Source of the DNA: Liquorilactobacillus aquaticus DSM 21051
GTDB taxonomy: Bacteria > Bacillota > Bacilli > Lactobacillales > Lactobacillaceae
DNA: 64,000 nt
Assembly (NCBI RefSeq): GCF_001436755.1
Contig: NZ_AYZD01000033.1
Coordinates: 85,993-149,992, forward strand
Direction: 5' to 3'
Each line of letters opens with the position of its first letter. Within the stretch, counting starts at the first letter, position 1. The position numbers and the translations under genes were made by a program. The notes beneath the pieces were generated by a model. It made no database searches. It saw only the letters and a list, made by a program, of their open reading frames with translations, and had not been told where the DNA came from. This document shows positions 35,444-43,334 of the stretch, in pieces.

Positions 35444-36451
35444 TTAGTGTCTGGTATGTGGGCAATTTTTTTTAAATATTAAATCAACTAGTTCTCCGGC
35501 AGTAATACCGACAATTGGTGTCGGTTGCAAAGCTTTTTCAATTATTTGATGGATAGCAGAAGGTGTGAATGGAGTTCCATCTAAAATATTTGAAAATTTT
35601 TGCGGATCGAGTTCACTAAAAAAGTCACCATTGATACGGACATGTCTTAACTTATTTTCTTTTACCTCAAATTTAAGCTGAACTAAACCGGCCCCTTTGA
35701 TGTATCGCTTTTTTAAAAAACTTAGTTTCTCAGAAGAAGAGAGCAGGTTACCGCTGCAAAATCTCTGTTCTGCAATATCGTTGATCCGCTCTTTATCTTT
35801 TGAACATAGGTGATAAATTTTGTGCGGCACGTTGTTCAAGACTGCAGCATTCAATTCTTTTTTAAATTTAGAAGGAGACCAGGTCGGTTGCTGCCGTTTT
35901 AGATTACCGGTTCTTTGTCGTGTTGATGAGATACCCTTAGCCTTTAATTTAACAGGATCTGAACGTAAAGCGTTGTTCATAAATACTTGGTCGGGATCGA
36001 ATAAAAGACTACCATGGTGCAAGCGATAATCATTTAACAGATACTGCGCGTTACCAGAGACTTTAAAACCAACATCATCAATAAGATCGTTGCGGCTATC
36101 AGGTGTAATGTGAAAGCCGGTTTCTTTGAGTGCAGTTGCAATTATGTGTATCCCATCTGAAAAATCAATTATTTTTTTGTTGGTCGGCTGAACAAGACTA
36201 AATTGACAACACCCATTGTCGGTATAGATTGTTCCGCCTCCCGAGCAGCGGCGAACGAGTTGAATATCATGGTTTTGAATATAGGTTAAGTCAACTTCAG
36301 TACTGACGTCCTGATATTTACCCAACATAACAGTTGGTTTGGTTGACCAGATCATAAAAATCGGATCAGTGAACTTTTTTTCCGTCATTAGGTAATATTC
36401 TAGTGCGAAAATGTAAGAGGCATTCAGCGATGCTACAGGTATTGTAATCAT
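35444..36451 (-). CDS. lplA: Lipoate-protein ligase
   Basis: A 335-residue ligase with the LplA/LplJ features: VMLGKYQDVSTEVD, RRCSGGGTIYTDNG (the lipoyl-AMP binding RRxSGGG), and KVSGNAQYL with the key lysine, followed by the C-terminal accessory domain. It activates lipoate with ATP and attaches it to carrier lysines. Its start overlaps the stop of lipA by 4 bases (ATGA), so the two are coupled. Third gene in the carrier-lipA-lplA operon. Confidence 0.9.
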   Translation of the reverse strand: MITIPVASLNASYIFALEYYLMTEKKFTDPIFMIWSTKPTVMLGKYQDVSTEVDLTYIQNHDIQLVRRCSGGGTIYTDNGCCQFSLVQPTNKKIIDFSDGIHIIATALKETGFHITPDSRNDLIDDVGFKVSGNAQYLLNDYRLHHGSLLFDPDQVFMNNALRSDPVKLKAKGISSTRQRTGNLKRQQPTWSPSKFKKELNAAVLNNVPHKIYHLCSKDKERINDIAEQRFCSGNLLSSSEKLSFLKKRYIKGAGLVQLKFEVKENKLRHVRINGDFFSELDPQKFSNILDGTPFTPSAIHQIIEKALQPTPIVGITAGELVDLIFKKNCPHTRH

Positions 36452-37326
36452 TTCTCATAGACCGCCATAAGTTCTTCTTGGGCTTTGTATGAACTACGAA
36501 CCAACGGCGAACTGGCTATGAACTTAAAACCACGTATTTTTGCTTCATGGTAGTATTTTTGATAGCGTTCCAAGGGAACCCATTCACGTAATTTGTAGTG
36601 TTTTTCAGATGGTTGAACATATTGACCGATAGTAAGAAAATCAACATTGATTGAGCGCAAATCATTCATGAGAGCATAAACTTCTTCGTCCTTTTCACCT
36701 AAGCCTAGCATAATACCAGTTTTGACAAATGTTTTGGAAGTGGCATGTTCTTTAACATATTTCAAGACACCCAAGGATGTGGAATAAGTTGCTCGGTGAC
36801 GTACCTTTGGTGTAATTGAACGAACCGTTTCCATGTTATGGTTGAAAACATCAGGTTTAGCTGCGATTATTTTATCGAGGCAATCGGTGCGGCCCTGAAA
36901 GTCAGGTGTCAAAACTTCAATCGTCGTTTCAGGTGTAACTTCATGCAGCGCTTGAATTGTGCGGACAAATTGATCTGATCCGAGATCAGGCAAGTCGTCT
37001 CGATCAACACTTGTTACTACGACATGCGTTAAGCCGAGTTTCTTTGTTGCTTGAGCGACACGTAAAGGCTCAGTAAGATCTACCGGCTTAGGATGACCAT
37101 GAGGAACATCACAAAAACGACACGAACGCGTGCAGTTAGGACCAAGTATCATGAAAGAAGCTGTGCCACTGCCAAAACACTCACCTAGATTAGGACAATT
37201 GGCTTCAGCACAGACGGTATTTAAGCTTAAACCTGAGAGAAGTTCATTCATGCGATCAACTTTTTTTTGATCATAAGTGACTTTTAGCCATACTGGTTTC
37301 GTTGTTTTTTTATTGTTTTGCTTCAT
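36448..37326 (-). CDS. lipA: Lipoyl synthase
   Basis: A 292-residue radical SAM enzyme with both iron-sulfur sites: the auxiliary cluster C39, C44, C50 (CAEANCPNLGEC) and the SAM cluster C65, C69, C72 (CTRSCRFC), plus the C-terminal VRSSYKA motif. It inserts two sulfurs into octanoyl groups bound on a carrier lysine. GAGGT precedes its ATG. Lipoyl synthase is not common in lactobacilli, most of which scavenge lipoate. The neighbouring lipoyl-domain protein and ligase suggest that octanoate is first loaded on the small carrier. Confidence 0.95.
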   Translation of the reverse strand: MKQNNKKTTKPVWLKVTYDQKKVDRMNELLSGLSLNTVCAEANCPNLGECFGSGTASFMILGPNCTRSCRFCDVPHGHPKPVDLTEPLRVAQATKKLGLTHVVVTSVDRDDLPDLGSDQFVRTIQALHEVTPETTIEVLTPDFQGRTDCLDKIIAAKPDVFNHNMETVRSITPKVRHRATYSTSLGVLKYVKEHATSKTFVKTGIMLGLGEKDEEVYALMNDLRSINVDFLTIGQYVQPSEKHYKLREWVPLERYQKYYHEAKIRGFKFIASSPLVRSSYKAQEELMAVYEK

Positions 37327-37335
37327 AGTGCTACC

Positions 37336-37581
37336 TCAGCTTTCTGAAACTTCAATCGTTGCAACAAGATCGCCGACCACGACTGTTTGACCAGATTTAA
37401 CTTGATGTTCTTTTAGAACACCAGTTTCCTGACTTTCGACTTGGCTGACAACTTTATCAGTTTCGACCTCAAACAAAACATCGCCCTTGCTAACTTTATC
37501 ACCAGGTTCTTTAAGCCATTCTCCAAAAAAATACTGATTTGATTTAGGACTCAATTTTGGCATGTGAACTTCTTTTATCAT
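37336..37581 (-). CDS. Free-standing lipoyl-domain protein
   Basis: An 81-residue protein that is only a lipoyl domain. Start at 37581 is about 10 bases from AAGGTGGTG. The lipoylation site is K43 in EVETDKVV, the E2-type (dihydrolipoyl acyltransferase) motif rather than the GcvH type. No catalytic or subunit-binding domain is attached. First in an operon with lipA and lplA, 9 bases before lipA. It may be a dedicated carrier on which LipA builds lipoate, or an adaptor for a 2-oxoacid or other lipoate-using system encoded elsewhere. Confidence 0.85.
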   Translation of the reverse strand: MIKEVHMPKLSPKSNQYFFGEWLKEPGDKVSKGDVLFEVETDKVVSQVESQETGVLKEHQVKSGQTVVVGDLVATIEVSES

Positions 37582-37760
37582 AATTAAGATCACCACCTTT
37601 CAAAAAAAAACTATCATTTTCTTAAATATAACACTATGTTACAAATCAGTAAATAGCGCTTACAAAAGGGCTGTAAATGCCATAACTTACAGCAAAAAGT
37701 TCCTAATATTTTAATACAACAAGTTTATTAAATTGTTGAAATAATATGAGGAACAAAATA

Positions 37761-37791
37761 AAGGGCTGGGCCAAAGATTTGGCCTAGCCCT
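37761..37791 (-). terminator. Terminator after the matrixin-like gene
   Basis: AGGGCTGGGCCAAA and TTGGCCTAGCCCT pair; on the minus strand the stem is followed by TTTATTTTG. It is 80 bp past the leftward protease gene and belongs to the shared hairpin family. The 180 bp between it and the lipoyl gene hold the lipoyl promoter region. Confidence 0.75.
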
Positions 37792-37872
37792 GTTGTAATC
37801 CTGAATGTATAATAACAAGCTCTAATCACTGCAACATCAATACCTAGAATATAAGCACATTATAGTAACATT

Positions 37873-38628
37873 TTACTTGTATAACTGTTTCAGTCTTTCA
37901 ACATCAGATTGTTGAATACCGTAATCAGAACCTTGAGGCTCCATGACTGAAGTATGGTCGGTAACGTGATCCAGACCCATTGCGTGCCCCAATTCATGCT
38001 CAGCAGTATTGATTTTACGCTCGGTTGAATAGTAGTTGAGGTAATACAGATTAAGTTTTGCAACTGCGTGCGTCATGACTTTTTTATTAGTTAATGGATT
38101 TATCAATAACCTTGTTTCCGTCACACCGGCTTGTGCAGTATTGCTTTCATTTTCAGTGGTTAAAATGATATCAGCCTGATTCTTGTTGTTGGTCGTGACT
38201 AAGTTGAAAACCTTGAATTTGTTCCAATTATTAAGTGCTTGTTCCCAAACATAGCGATAGTTGGAAGATACATCTTCAGGAATATCGAAGTATACGCTAG
38301 CTGTTTTTTTAGGCCAAACAGCTCCATTCGTACTTGATGAATCAGAAGTGGTGCTCGAGGATGTAGAGGAAGAAGAACTTTGAGAATCATCCTGTCCGTT
38401 TACGGACCTAGTTGAGCTGCTTGAATCGTCTTCACTTGAGTCAGAGCTGCTTTCGGATGAAGAAGTTCCTTGAAGCGGGACTTGTTGTGGTGTTTCTAAA
38501 AGTGAGGTAACTTGTTCAATTTTATTGCTTATCCATTTTTTACCATATTCAATATCTGGGGGATTTTGGAAACAATAAGCAAGAAATACACCTAGAAACA
38601 ACAATTTTACAAACCTAAAAGGTTTCAT
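37873..38628 (-). CDS. Membrane-anchored matrixin (M10-like) zinc protease
   Basis: A 251-residue protein; ATG at 38628 follows GAGAGGTGATT, while the earlier TTG overlaps that site. One N-terminal helix (FVKLLFLGVFLAYCF) anchors it, followed by about 50 residues of Ser/Asp-rich linker. The catalytic domain has HELGHAMGLDH (three zinc His and catalytic Glu) and, after it, VMEPQG with the Met-turn. This is the small secreted matrixin type of lactobacilli. The substrate is unknown; the spacer would place the domain outside the wall. Confidence 0.88.
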   Translation of the reverse strand: MKPFRFVKLLFLGVFLAYCFQNPPDIEYGKKWISNKIEQVTSLLETPQQVPLQGTSSSESSSDSSEDDSSSSTRSVNGQDDSQSSSSSTSSSTTSDSSSTNGAVWPKKTASVYFDIPEDVSSNYRYVWEQALNNWNKFKVFNLVTTNNKNQADIILTTENESNTAQAGVTETRLLINPLTNKKVMTHAVAKLNLYYLNYYSTERKINTAEHELGHAMGLDHVTDHTSVMEPQGSDYGIQQSDVERLKQLYK

Positions 38629-38829
38629 ATAATCACCTCTCAATTTTAGGCTGTGACTTGATTATACATGAATTTTAGCGTCCAAAATTAAAAAATAAGT
38701 TAAGAATTTAAGTGGGATTTTAAGAAAACAAAAAAATTAGAAAATATTTTTGTTTTAGAAGTAAAAAGAACAGTAAAAAGCGTACTTATAAATCGGAAGG
38801 CCAATTTTTAGTATGAAAGGATGAAAAAG

Positions 38830-39603
38830 ATGGATAAGAAAAGGATGTTAGAGAAGGTAGATTGGCAATTTCAGCAACAAATAAACATTAAGTATGCATT
38901 TAAAGAAAAGAAGAGGATTAAAGAAATTGGTTTTGATAAATTAGAGCGTGTAGTCGAGGGAATCAAGCGTGATTATGTTCAAGAGGCTCTTTGTTTTGAC
39001 AAGGCCAAAAAAGCATATGTATCAAGCTTTCCAGAGGATGAGACAAAAGAATTTATGAATTTGAACAAATTTTTGAATGATATAAAAGTCGAAAATTTAA
39101 ACACGATTGCTCTATTAAAAGAAAATCTTATCGCCAAGGAGGAAAATTCCCAAGTATATCTTCAATATTTTGGCGACATCTGCCGCTACTGTGATGAATA
39201 TGAAATGGCGGAGGACATTTATTTGTTTCAAATCGATCAAGAAATTACAGACGGTTTCATTGGACTGGGACTAACCTATAATAGAACACATGATTATATA
39301 ACGGCACATAAATGTTTTATGTATGGATGTTTATTAGAGAACAAAAAAGCAGCGTATCACGCAGGTTATCTTTATTATGAGATGGCACAAATAGAACAAG
39401 CGGAACGTTGGTTTAAGAAAGCCATTAAAGATAATGCTGACGTCGATGCCTTGGCTGAATTAGCTGATTTGTATCAAAATAACGGGAAACCAGAAAAGGG
39501 AAGACAGCTATATAAAATAGCTGAAAAATTAATATTCGAAGAGGAAGCCTTAACCTGTGAAGAAGAATTACTTTGGCAAAAAATGAGCAGAAAAAAACAG
39601 TAA
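38830..39603 (+). CDS. TPR/Sel1-like repeat protein, paralogue of the one at 2146
   Basis: A 257-residue soluble, helical protein. ATG at 38830 sits 8 bases after AAGGATG; the ATG at 38821 touches the Shine-Dalgarno. It has Sel1/TPR-like pairs (AHKCFMYGCLLENKKAAYHA, AERWFKKAIKDNADVDALAE) and an N-terminal NIKYAFK like the 2146 protein. The layout QVYLQYFGDICRYC corresponds to SSWEFLQYFGECCW there. No DUF1413 partner follows. It probably acts as a protein-interaction scaffold; the role is unknown. Confidence 0.6.
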   Translation: MDKKRMLEKVDWQFQQQINIKYAFKEKKRIKEIGFDKLERVVEGIKRDYVQEALCFDKAKKAYVSSFPEDETKEFMNLNKFLNDIKVENLNTIALLKENLIAKEENSQVYLQYFGDICRYCDEYEMAEDIYLFQIDQEITDGFIGLGLTYNRTHDYITAHKCFMYGCLLENKKAAYHAGYLYYEMAQIEQAERWFKKAIKDNADVDALAELADLYQNNGKPEKGRQLYKIAEKLIFEEEALTCEEELLWQKMSRKKQ

Positions 39604-39686
39604 ATAGTTCTATAAAAACTTTAGCAGGGAATGAATACTGTAGTATATCATGTTGTAATTGAACATTGACCTGTCACATCGGTTTC

Positions 39687-39700
39687 CACATTGAAATGTG
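39687..39700. promoter_or_regulatory. Dyad upstream of the MHS transporter
   Basis: CACATT-GA-AATGTG is a perfect 14-base inverted repeat about 90 bp before the start at 39792. It could be an operator. The factor is unknown. Confidence 0.35.
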
Positions 39701-39791
39701 AACTCTCTTTACAAGGAAAGTTTTTAGCCTTAAAATAATTAAATAATGATTAATTAAGGATTAAAAAAATATAAGTATTGAGGGCGATAAA

Positions 39792-41069
39792 TTGCAAAAT
39801 GAACATCGAATAACTAGTAATATTATAAAAGGATCGCTCGGAAACATGGTTGAATGGTTTGACTGGTACATATATGCGTCTTTTTCAATTTATTTCGCAG
39901 GCTCATTTTTTCCTAGTCAAAATCAAACAGCAGAGCTTCTGAGTACGGCAGCTGTATTTGCCATTGGTTTTCTGATGCGACCTTTTGGCAGTTTTGTGAT
40001 GGGAAAATATGCTGATCAGCATGGCCGCCGCTCGGCTTTGACACTTTCTGTCAGCATTATGGCAACAGGATCCTTGCTTATTTCGCTAGTCCCGACCTAT
40101 CAGACAATCGGAATTTTTTCACCTATTATTCTGATACTGATTAGGATGATTCAAGGATTATCTTTAGGTGGAGAGTATGGAATTTCAGCTACTTATTTGT
40201 CAGAGATGGCTAGTGCTAAAAGACGTGGTTTCTATGCATCTTTTCAATATGTTACCCTAATCAGTGGGCAGTTGCTGGCACTCTTGATTCAGATTGTCCT
40301 CCAATTTTATTTAACTGATACACAATTGAGAGCTTGGGCATGGCGTATTCCGTTTGTTTTAGGTGCAATAGGAGCGATAATTGTCTTATACCTGCGTTTG
40401 TCAATGGATGAAACAATTCAGTATAAAAAAACGGCGAAAAATCCCAATGCTAAGGGTACTTTAACACTATTAGCAAAGTATCCTAAACAAGTAATGACCG
40501 TGGTAGGTTTGACTTTCGGCGGAACAATTGCTTTTTACACATATACGACTTATATGCAAAAATATATGGTAAACACATTAGGCCTTCCAACCCATTTAGT
40601 TACTTTAATTAATTTTGGGGCGTTGTTTATTTTTATGATTTTGCAGCCTGTTTTTGGTCATATATCAGATAAAGTAGGGCGTAAACCGCTATTATATTGG
40701 TTTGGTATTTTGGGCACGCTGCTAACGGTTCCAATTTTTACAGGATTGAAAGTTTTAGATAATCCATTTGCAGCTTTTCTTTTAATGCTTGTAGGCTTAT
40801 TGATTGTTAGTGGGTATACGTCGATTAATGCTATCGTGAAAGCTGAACTATTTCCAACTGAAATTCGTGCGTTGGGTGTCGGGTTTCCGTACGGTTTAAC
40901 AGTCGCAATTTTTGGTGGTACAGTTGAATATGTTGCATTATGGTTGAAAGATATTCAGCATGAGTCTTGGTTCTTTTATTACGTTTCCGGTGCAGTTTTA
41001 GTTAGCTTAATCGTTTACTATAAAATGGCTGAGACAACAAAAAATTCGCACCTAGATTTAGATAAGTAA
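39792..41069 (+). CDS. MFS metabolite:H+ symporter (MHS family)
   Basis: A 425-residue, 12-helix transporter starting at TTG behind GAGGGCGA. MHS signatures are clear: GNMVEWFDWYIYASFSIYFA at the start, FLMRPFGSFVMGKYADQHGR, and IQGLSLGGEYGISATYLSEM. Members import proline/betaine, citrate, alpha-ketoglutarate or similar organic acids with protons. The substrate cannot be chosen from sequence. It is monocistronic, followed by a terminator at 41197. Confidence 0.87.
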   Translation: MQNEHRITSNIIKGSLGNMVEWFDWYIYASFSIYFAGSFFPSQNQTAELLSTAAVFAIGFLMRPFGSFVMGKYADQHGRRSALTLSVSIMATGSLLISLVPTYQTIGIFSPIILILIRMIQGLSLGGEYGISATYLSEMASAKRRGFYASFQYVTLISGQLLALLIQIVLQFYLTDTQLRAWAWRIPFVLGAIGAIIVLYLRLSMDETIQYKKTAKNPNAKGTLTLLAKYPKQVMTVVGLTFGGTIAFYTYTTYMQKYMVNTLGLPTHLVTLINFGALFIFMILQPVFGHISDKVGRKPLLYWFGILGTLLTVPIFTGLKVLDNPFAAFLLMLVGLLIVSGYTSINAIVKAELFPTEIRALGVGFPYGLTVAIFGGTVEYVALWLKDIQHESWFFYYVSGAVLVSLIVYYKMAETTKNSHLDLDK

Positions 41070-41112
41070 AAATATTAGTAGGCATGAGTTTGAAAACAAT
41101 GTGAGATTATGG

Positions 41113-41187
41113 GCAGAGCGTACCTTTTTGCCTTGATCAATTTGAAGTTAGACAGAGATTTCTGACTTATGGAATAGATTTGTACGA
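41113..41187 (-). repeat. Dispersed non-coding repeat, diverged copy C
   Basis: The reverse strand matches copy B from TCGTACA through CCATAAGTC to CTAAC...AGCG. It sits next to the hairpin at 41197-41234 in the same relative order (hairpin, then repeat on the minus strand). It is more diverged than copies A and B. Confidence 0.5.
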
Positions 41188-41196
41188 AGTCAACTG

Positions 41197-41240
41197 AGGA
41201 ACTAGGTCAAATGGTAAATTTTGACCTAGTTCCTTTATTT
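41197..41240 (+). terminator. Terminator after the MHS transporter
   Basis: AGGAACTAGGTCAAA pairs exactly with TTTGACCTAGTTCCT and is followed by TTATTTTA. It belongs to the GGTCAAA hairpin family. Confidence 0.85.
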
Positions 41241-41336
41241 TATCGTTATATTAGACGAACTAATGTTTTTTCAATAGTCCAGAATTCCAAGCTAAACATA
41301 AATTGCTCGTGCTCAACTTCACAAAAATAATTTCAA

Positions 41337-41373
41337 CGTAAACGTTTGCACAAGATGTAGAAATGTTTATAAT
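41337..41373 (+). promoter_or_regulatory. Promoter with overlapping cre site for the alpha-glucosidase
   Basis: TTGCAC (41346) and TATAAT (41368) are spaced by 16 bp. CGTAAACGTTTGCA (41337-41350), a near-consensus CcpA site, covers the -35 box. This predicts repression by glucose through CcpA. Confidence 0.72.
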
Positions 41374-41508
41374 GAGGAGTGTCCCAAGAAATTAAGACAG
41401 TTTTTAAGATTATAGTCAAATATGGAAAAACAGTAGAAGGGTTCGTTTGATGCTTTTAGTAAGTAAGATACGAACTAGGACGTTCAAAAAAATCAAGGAG
41501 TTATCAAT

Positions 41509-43197
41509 ATGGGAAAAATTAATGATAAACGTCGTTGGAACAAAGAAATAGTCTATCAGATATATCCGAGATCTTTTCAAGATACAAATAATGATGGTAT
41601 TGGTGATCTGCAAGGAATTATTGCACATCTTGATTATATTAAGTCACTGGGAGCGTCCACAATATGGATTTCACCTATCTATAAGTCGCCAATGGTTGAT
41701 ATGGGATATGATATTTCAGACTATCAAAAGATCGATCCTCAGTTCGGTACAATGGAAGATTTCGACGAGCTTTTGCGAGAAGCGAATAAAAGAGGAATCA
41801 AAATTATGATGGATCTTGTAGTAAATCATACCTCCGAGCAGCATGAATGGTTTCAGAAGGCATTAGCATCACCTACCAGCCCCTATCGTGATTACTATAT
41901 TTTTAAAACTTCAAAGAATGGACAAAAGCCTAATAATTGGCGCTCACTTTTTGGTGGATCAACGTGGACTGAAGTGCAGGGTGAACCTGGGACATATTAT
42001 TTTCATACATTTGCAGCCCAGCAACCAGACTTGAATTGGGAGAATCCAAAATTGCGCCAGGAAATATATGAGATGATTAACTGGTGGCTTGATAAGGGGA
42101 TAGCAGGATTTCGTATTGATGCAATTACGCATTTAAAGAAAGATCTTGATTGGGCCAGTATTCCGGCAGATGGAAGTGATGGGCTGGCAGCTGTCATTAA
42201 AAAAGGTCAGAATAGGCCTGGTTTAGATTTATTTTTGGATGAATTAAAACAAGAAACTTTTGATAAGCATAATGCTATGACCGTTGGCGAAGCTTATGGG
42301 GTACCTGAAGATGATCTAAGAAAGTTTATAGGGCCGAATGGTTATTTTTCAATGATTTTTGACTTCAGTTATATGAACATTGAAGTTAAGAATGCTGATG
42401 AATGGTATCGTGGTAAAACGAATTGGGATGTATCAGAATTGAAGGATACGCTTTTTGGCAGTCAACGAGCAATAAAAAATGTCGATGGATGGGCGGCAAA
42501 TGTCTTGGAGAACCATGATCAACCGCGTGTATTGTCGAAACTGATTAAGGATCCTAATGAACGAACACCCACAGCAGCTAAAGCGCTAGCAACTATGTAT
42601 TATTTTTTACCTGGAACGCCCTTTATTTATCAAGGACAAGAGTTGGGAATGAAAAATTTCAAGCGCAAAAAAATCGATGAATTTAACGATGTTTCCTCAA
42701 TTAATAATTACAGGATGGCATTGAAAGAAGGTTATTCACCCGCAGAGGCTTTGGAAATAGTAAACAGCAGGTCCAGAGATAATGCACGAACACCAATGCA
42801 GTGGAATGACGAGGCCTTTGGTGGTTTTTCTAGGGTTACGCCATGGTTGAAAATGGGAACAGATAGAAAGGGAATCAATGTTGGGTCAGAGAAACTGGAT
42901 CCTGATTCGGTTTTGAATTATTATCGCGAGATGTCGCAGTTAAGAAAAAAAGTGGATCTTCAAGATGTTTTTGTCAGAGGTGAACTTGTGGAAATCAAGA
43001 ATGTCCCGCAAGCAGTAATTGCCTATAAACGTGTTCTTGATAATAAAAAAGTTGTAATATTGGTTAATTTAAGCAAGGTAAAACAAGCACTGCACAGTTC
43101 AGAGGCTAAGGTTATTTTGAACAATTACCACACATTGCAAAAAGACGAAAATGAATTAATTTTATTGCCATATCAAGCAGTAATTCTTGCAGAATAG
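41509..43197 (+). CDS. GH13 subfamily 31-type alpha-glucosidase
   Basis: A 562-residue cytoplasmic enzyme (no signal), AAGGAG before its ATG. GH13 motifs: MDLVVNHTSEQHEW, nucleophile D204 (GFRIDAITHL), acid/base E261 (TVGEAYG), and ENHDQPR. After the nucleophile there is Ala, where alpha-1,6-specific oligo-1,6-glucosidases and dextran glucosidases have Val, so action on alpha-1,4 or mixed short oligosaccharides is possible. It would split sugars imported after breakdown of starch or glucan. It stands alone behind a cre-controlled promoter. Confidence 0.88.
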   Translation: MGKINDKRRWNKEIVYQIYPRSFQDTNNDGIGDLQGIIAHLDYIKSLGASTIWISPIYKSPMVDMGYDISDYQKIDPQFGTMEDFDELLREANKRGIKIMMDLVVNHTSEQHEWFQKALASPTSPYRDYYIFKTSKNGQKPNNWRSLFGGSTWTEVQGEPGTYYFHTFAAQQPDLNWENPKLRQEIYEMINWWLDKGIAGFRIDAITHLKKDLDWASIPADGSDGLAAVIKKGQNRPGLDLFLDELKQETFDKHNAMTVGEAYGVPEDDLRKFIGPNGYFSMIFDFSYMNIEVKNADEWYRGKTNWDVSELKDTLFGSQRAIKNVDGWAANVLENHDQPRVLSKLIKDPNERTPTAAKALATMYYFLPGTPFIYQGQELGMKNFKRKKIDEFNDVSSINNYRMALKEGYSPAEALEIVNSRSRDNARTPMQWNDEAFGGFSRVTPWLKMGTDRKGINVGSEKLDPDSVLNYYREMSQLRKKVDLQDVFVRGELVEIKNVPQAVIAYKRVLDNKKVVILVNLSKVKQALHSSEAKVILNNYHTLQKDENELILLPYQAVILAE

Positions 43198-43334
43198 GGC
43201 TTGCAACGCAAGCTACAAATTACTTTCTTTTATATATTTGGATTACAAATTAAGTTTTTGGTTTGAAGCTCGTTCTTTTTTTAGTAGAATATGTGATGGA
43301 TTGAAGTTCCAAAGTATAAAAGGATGTGGCAAGT

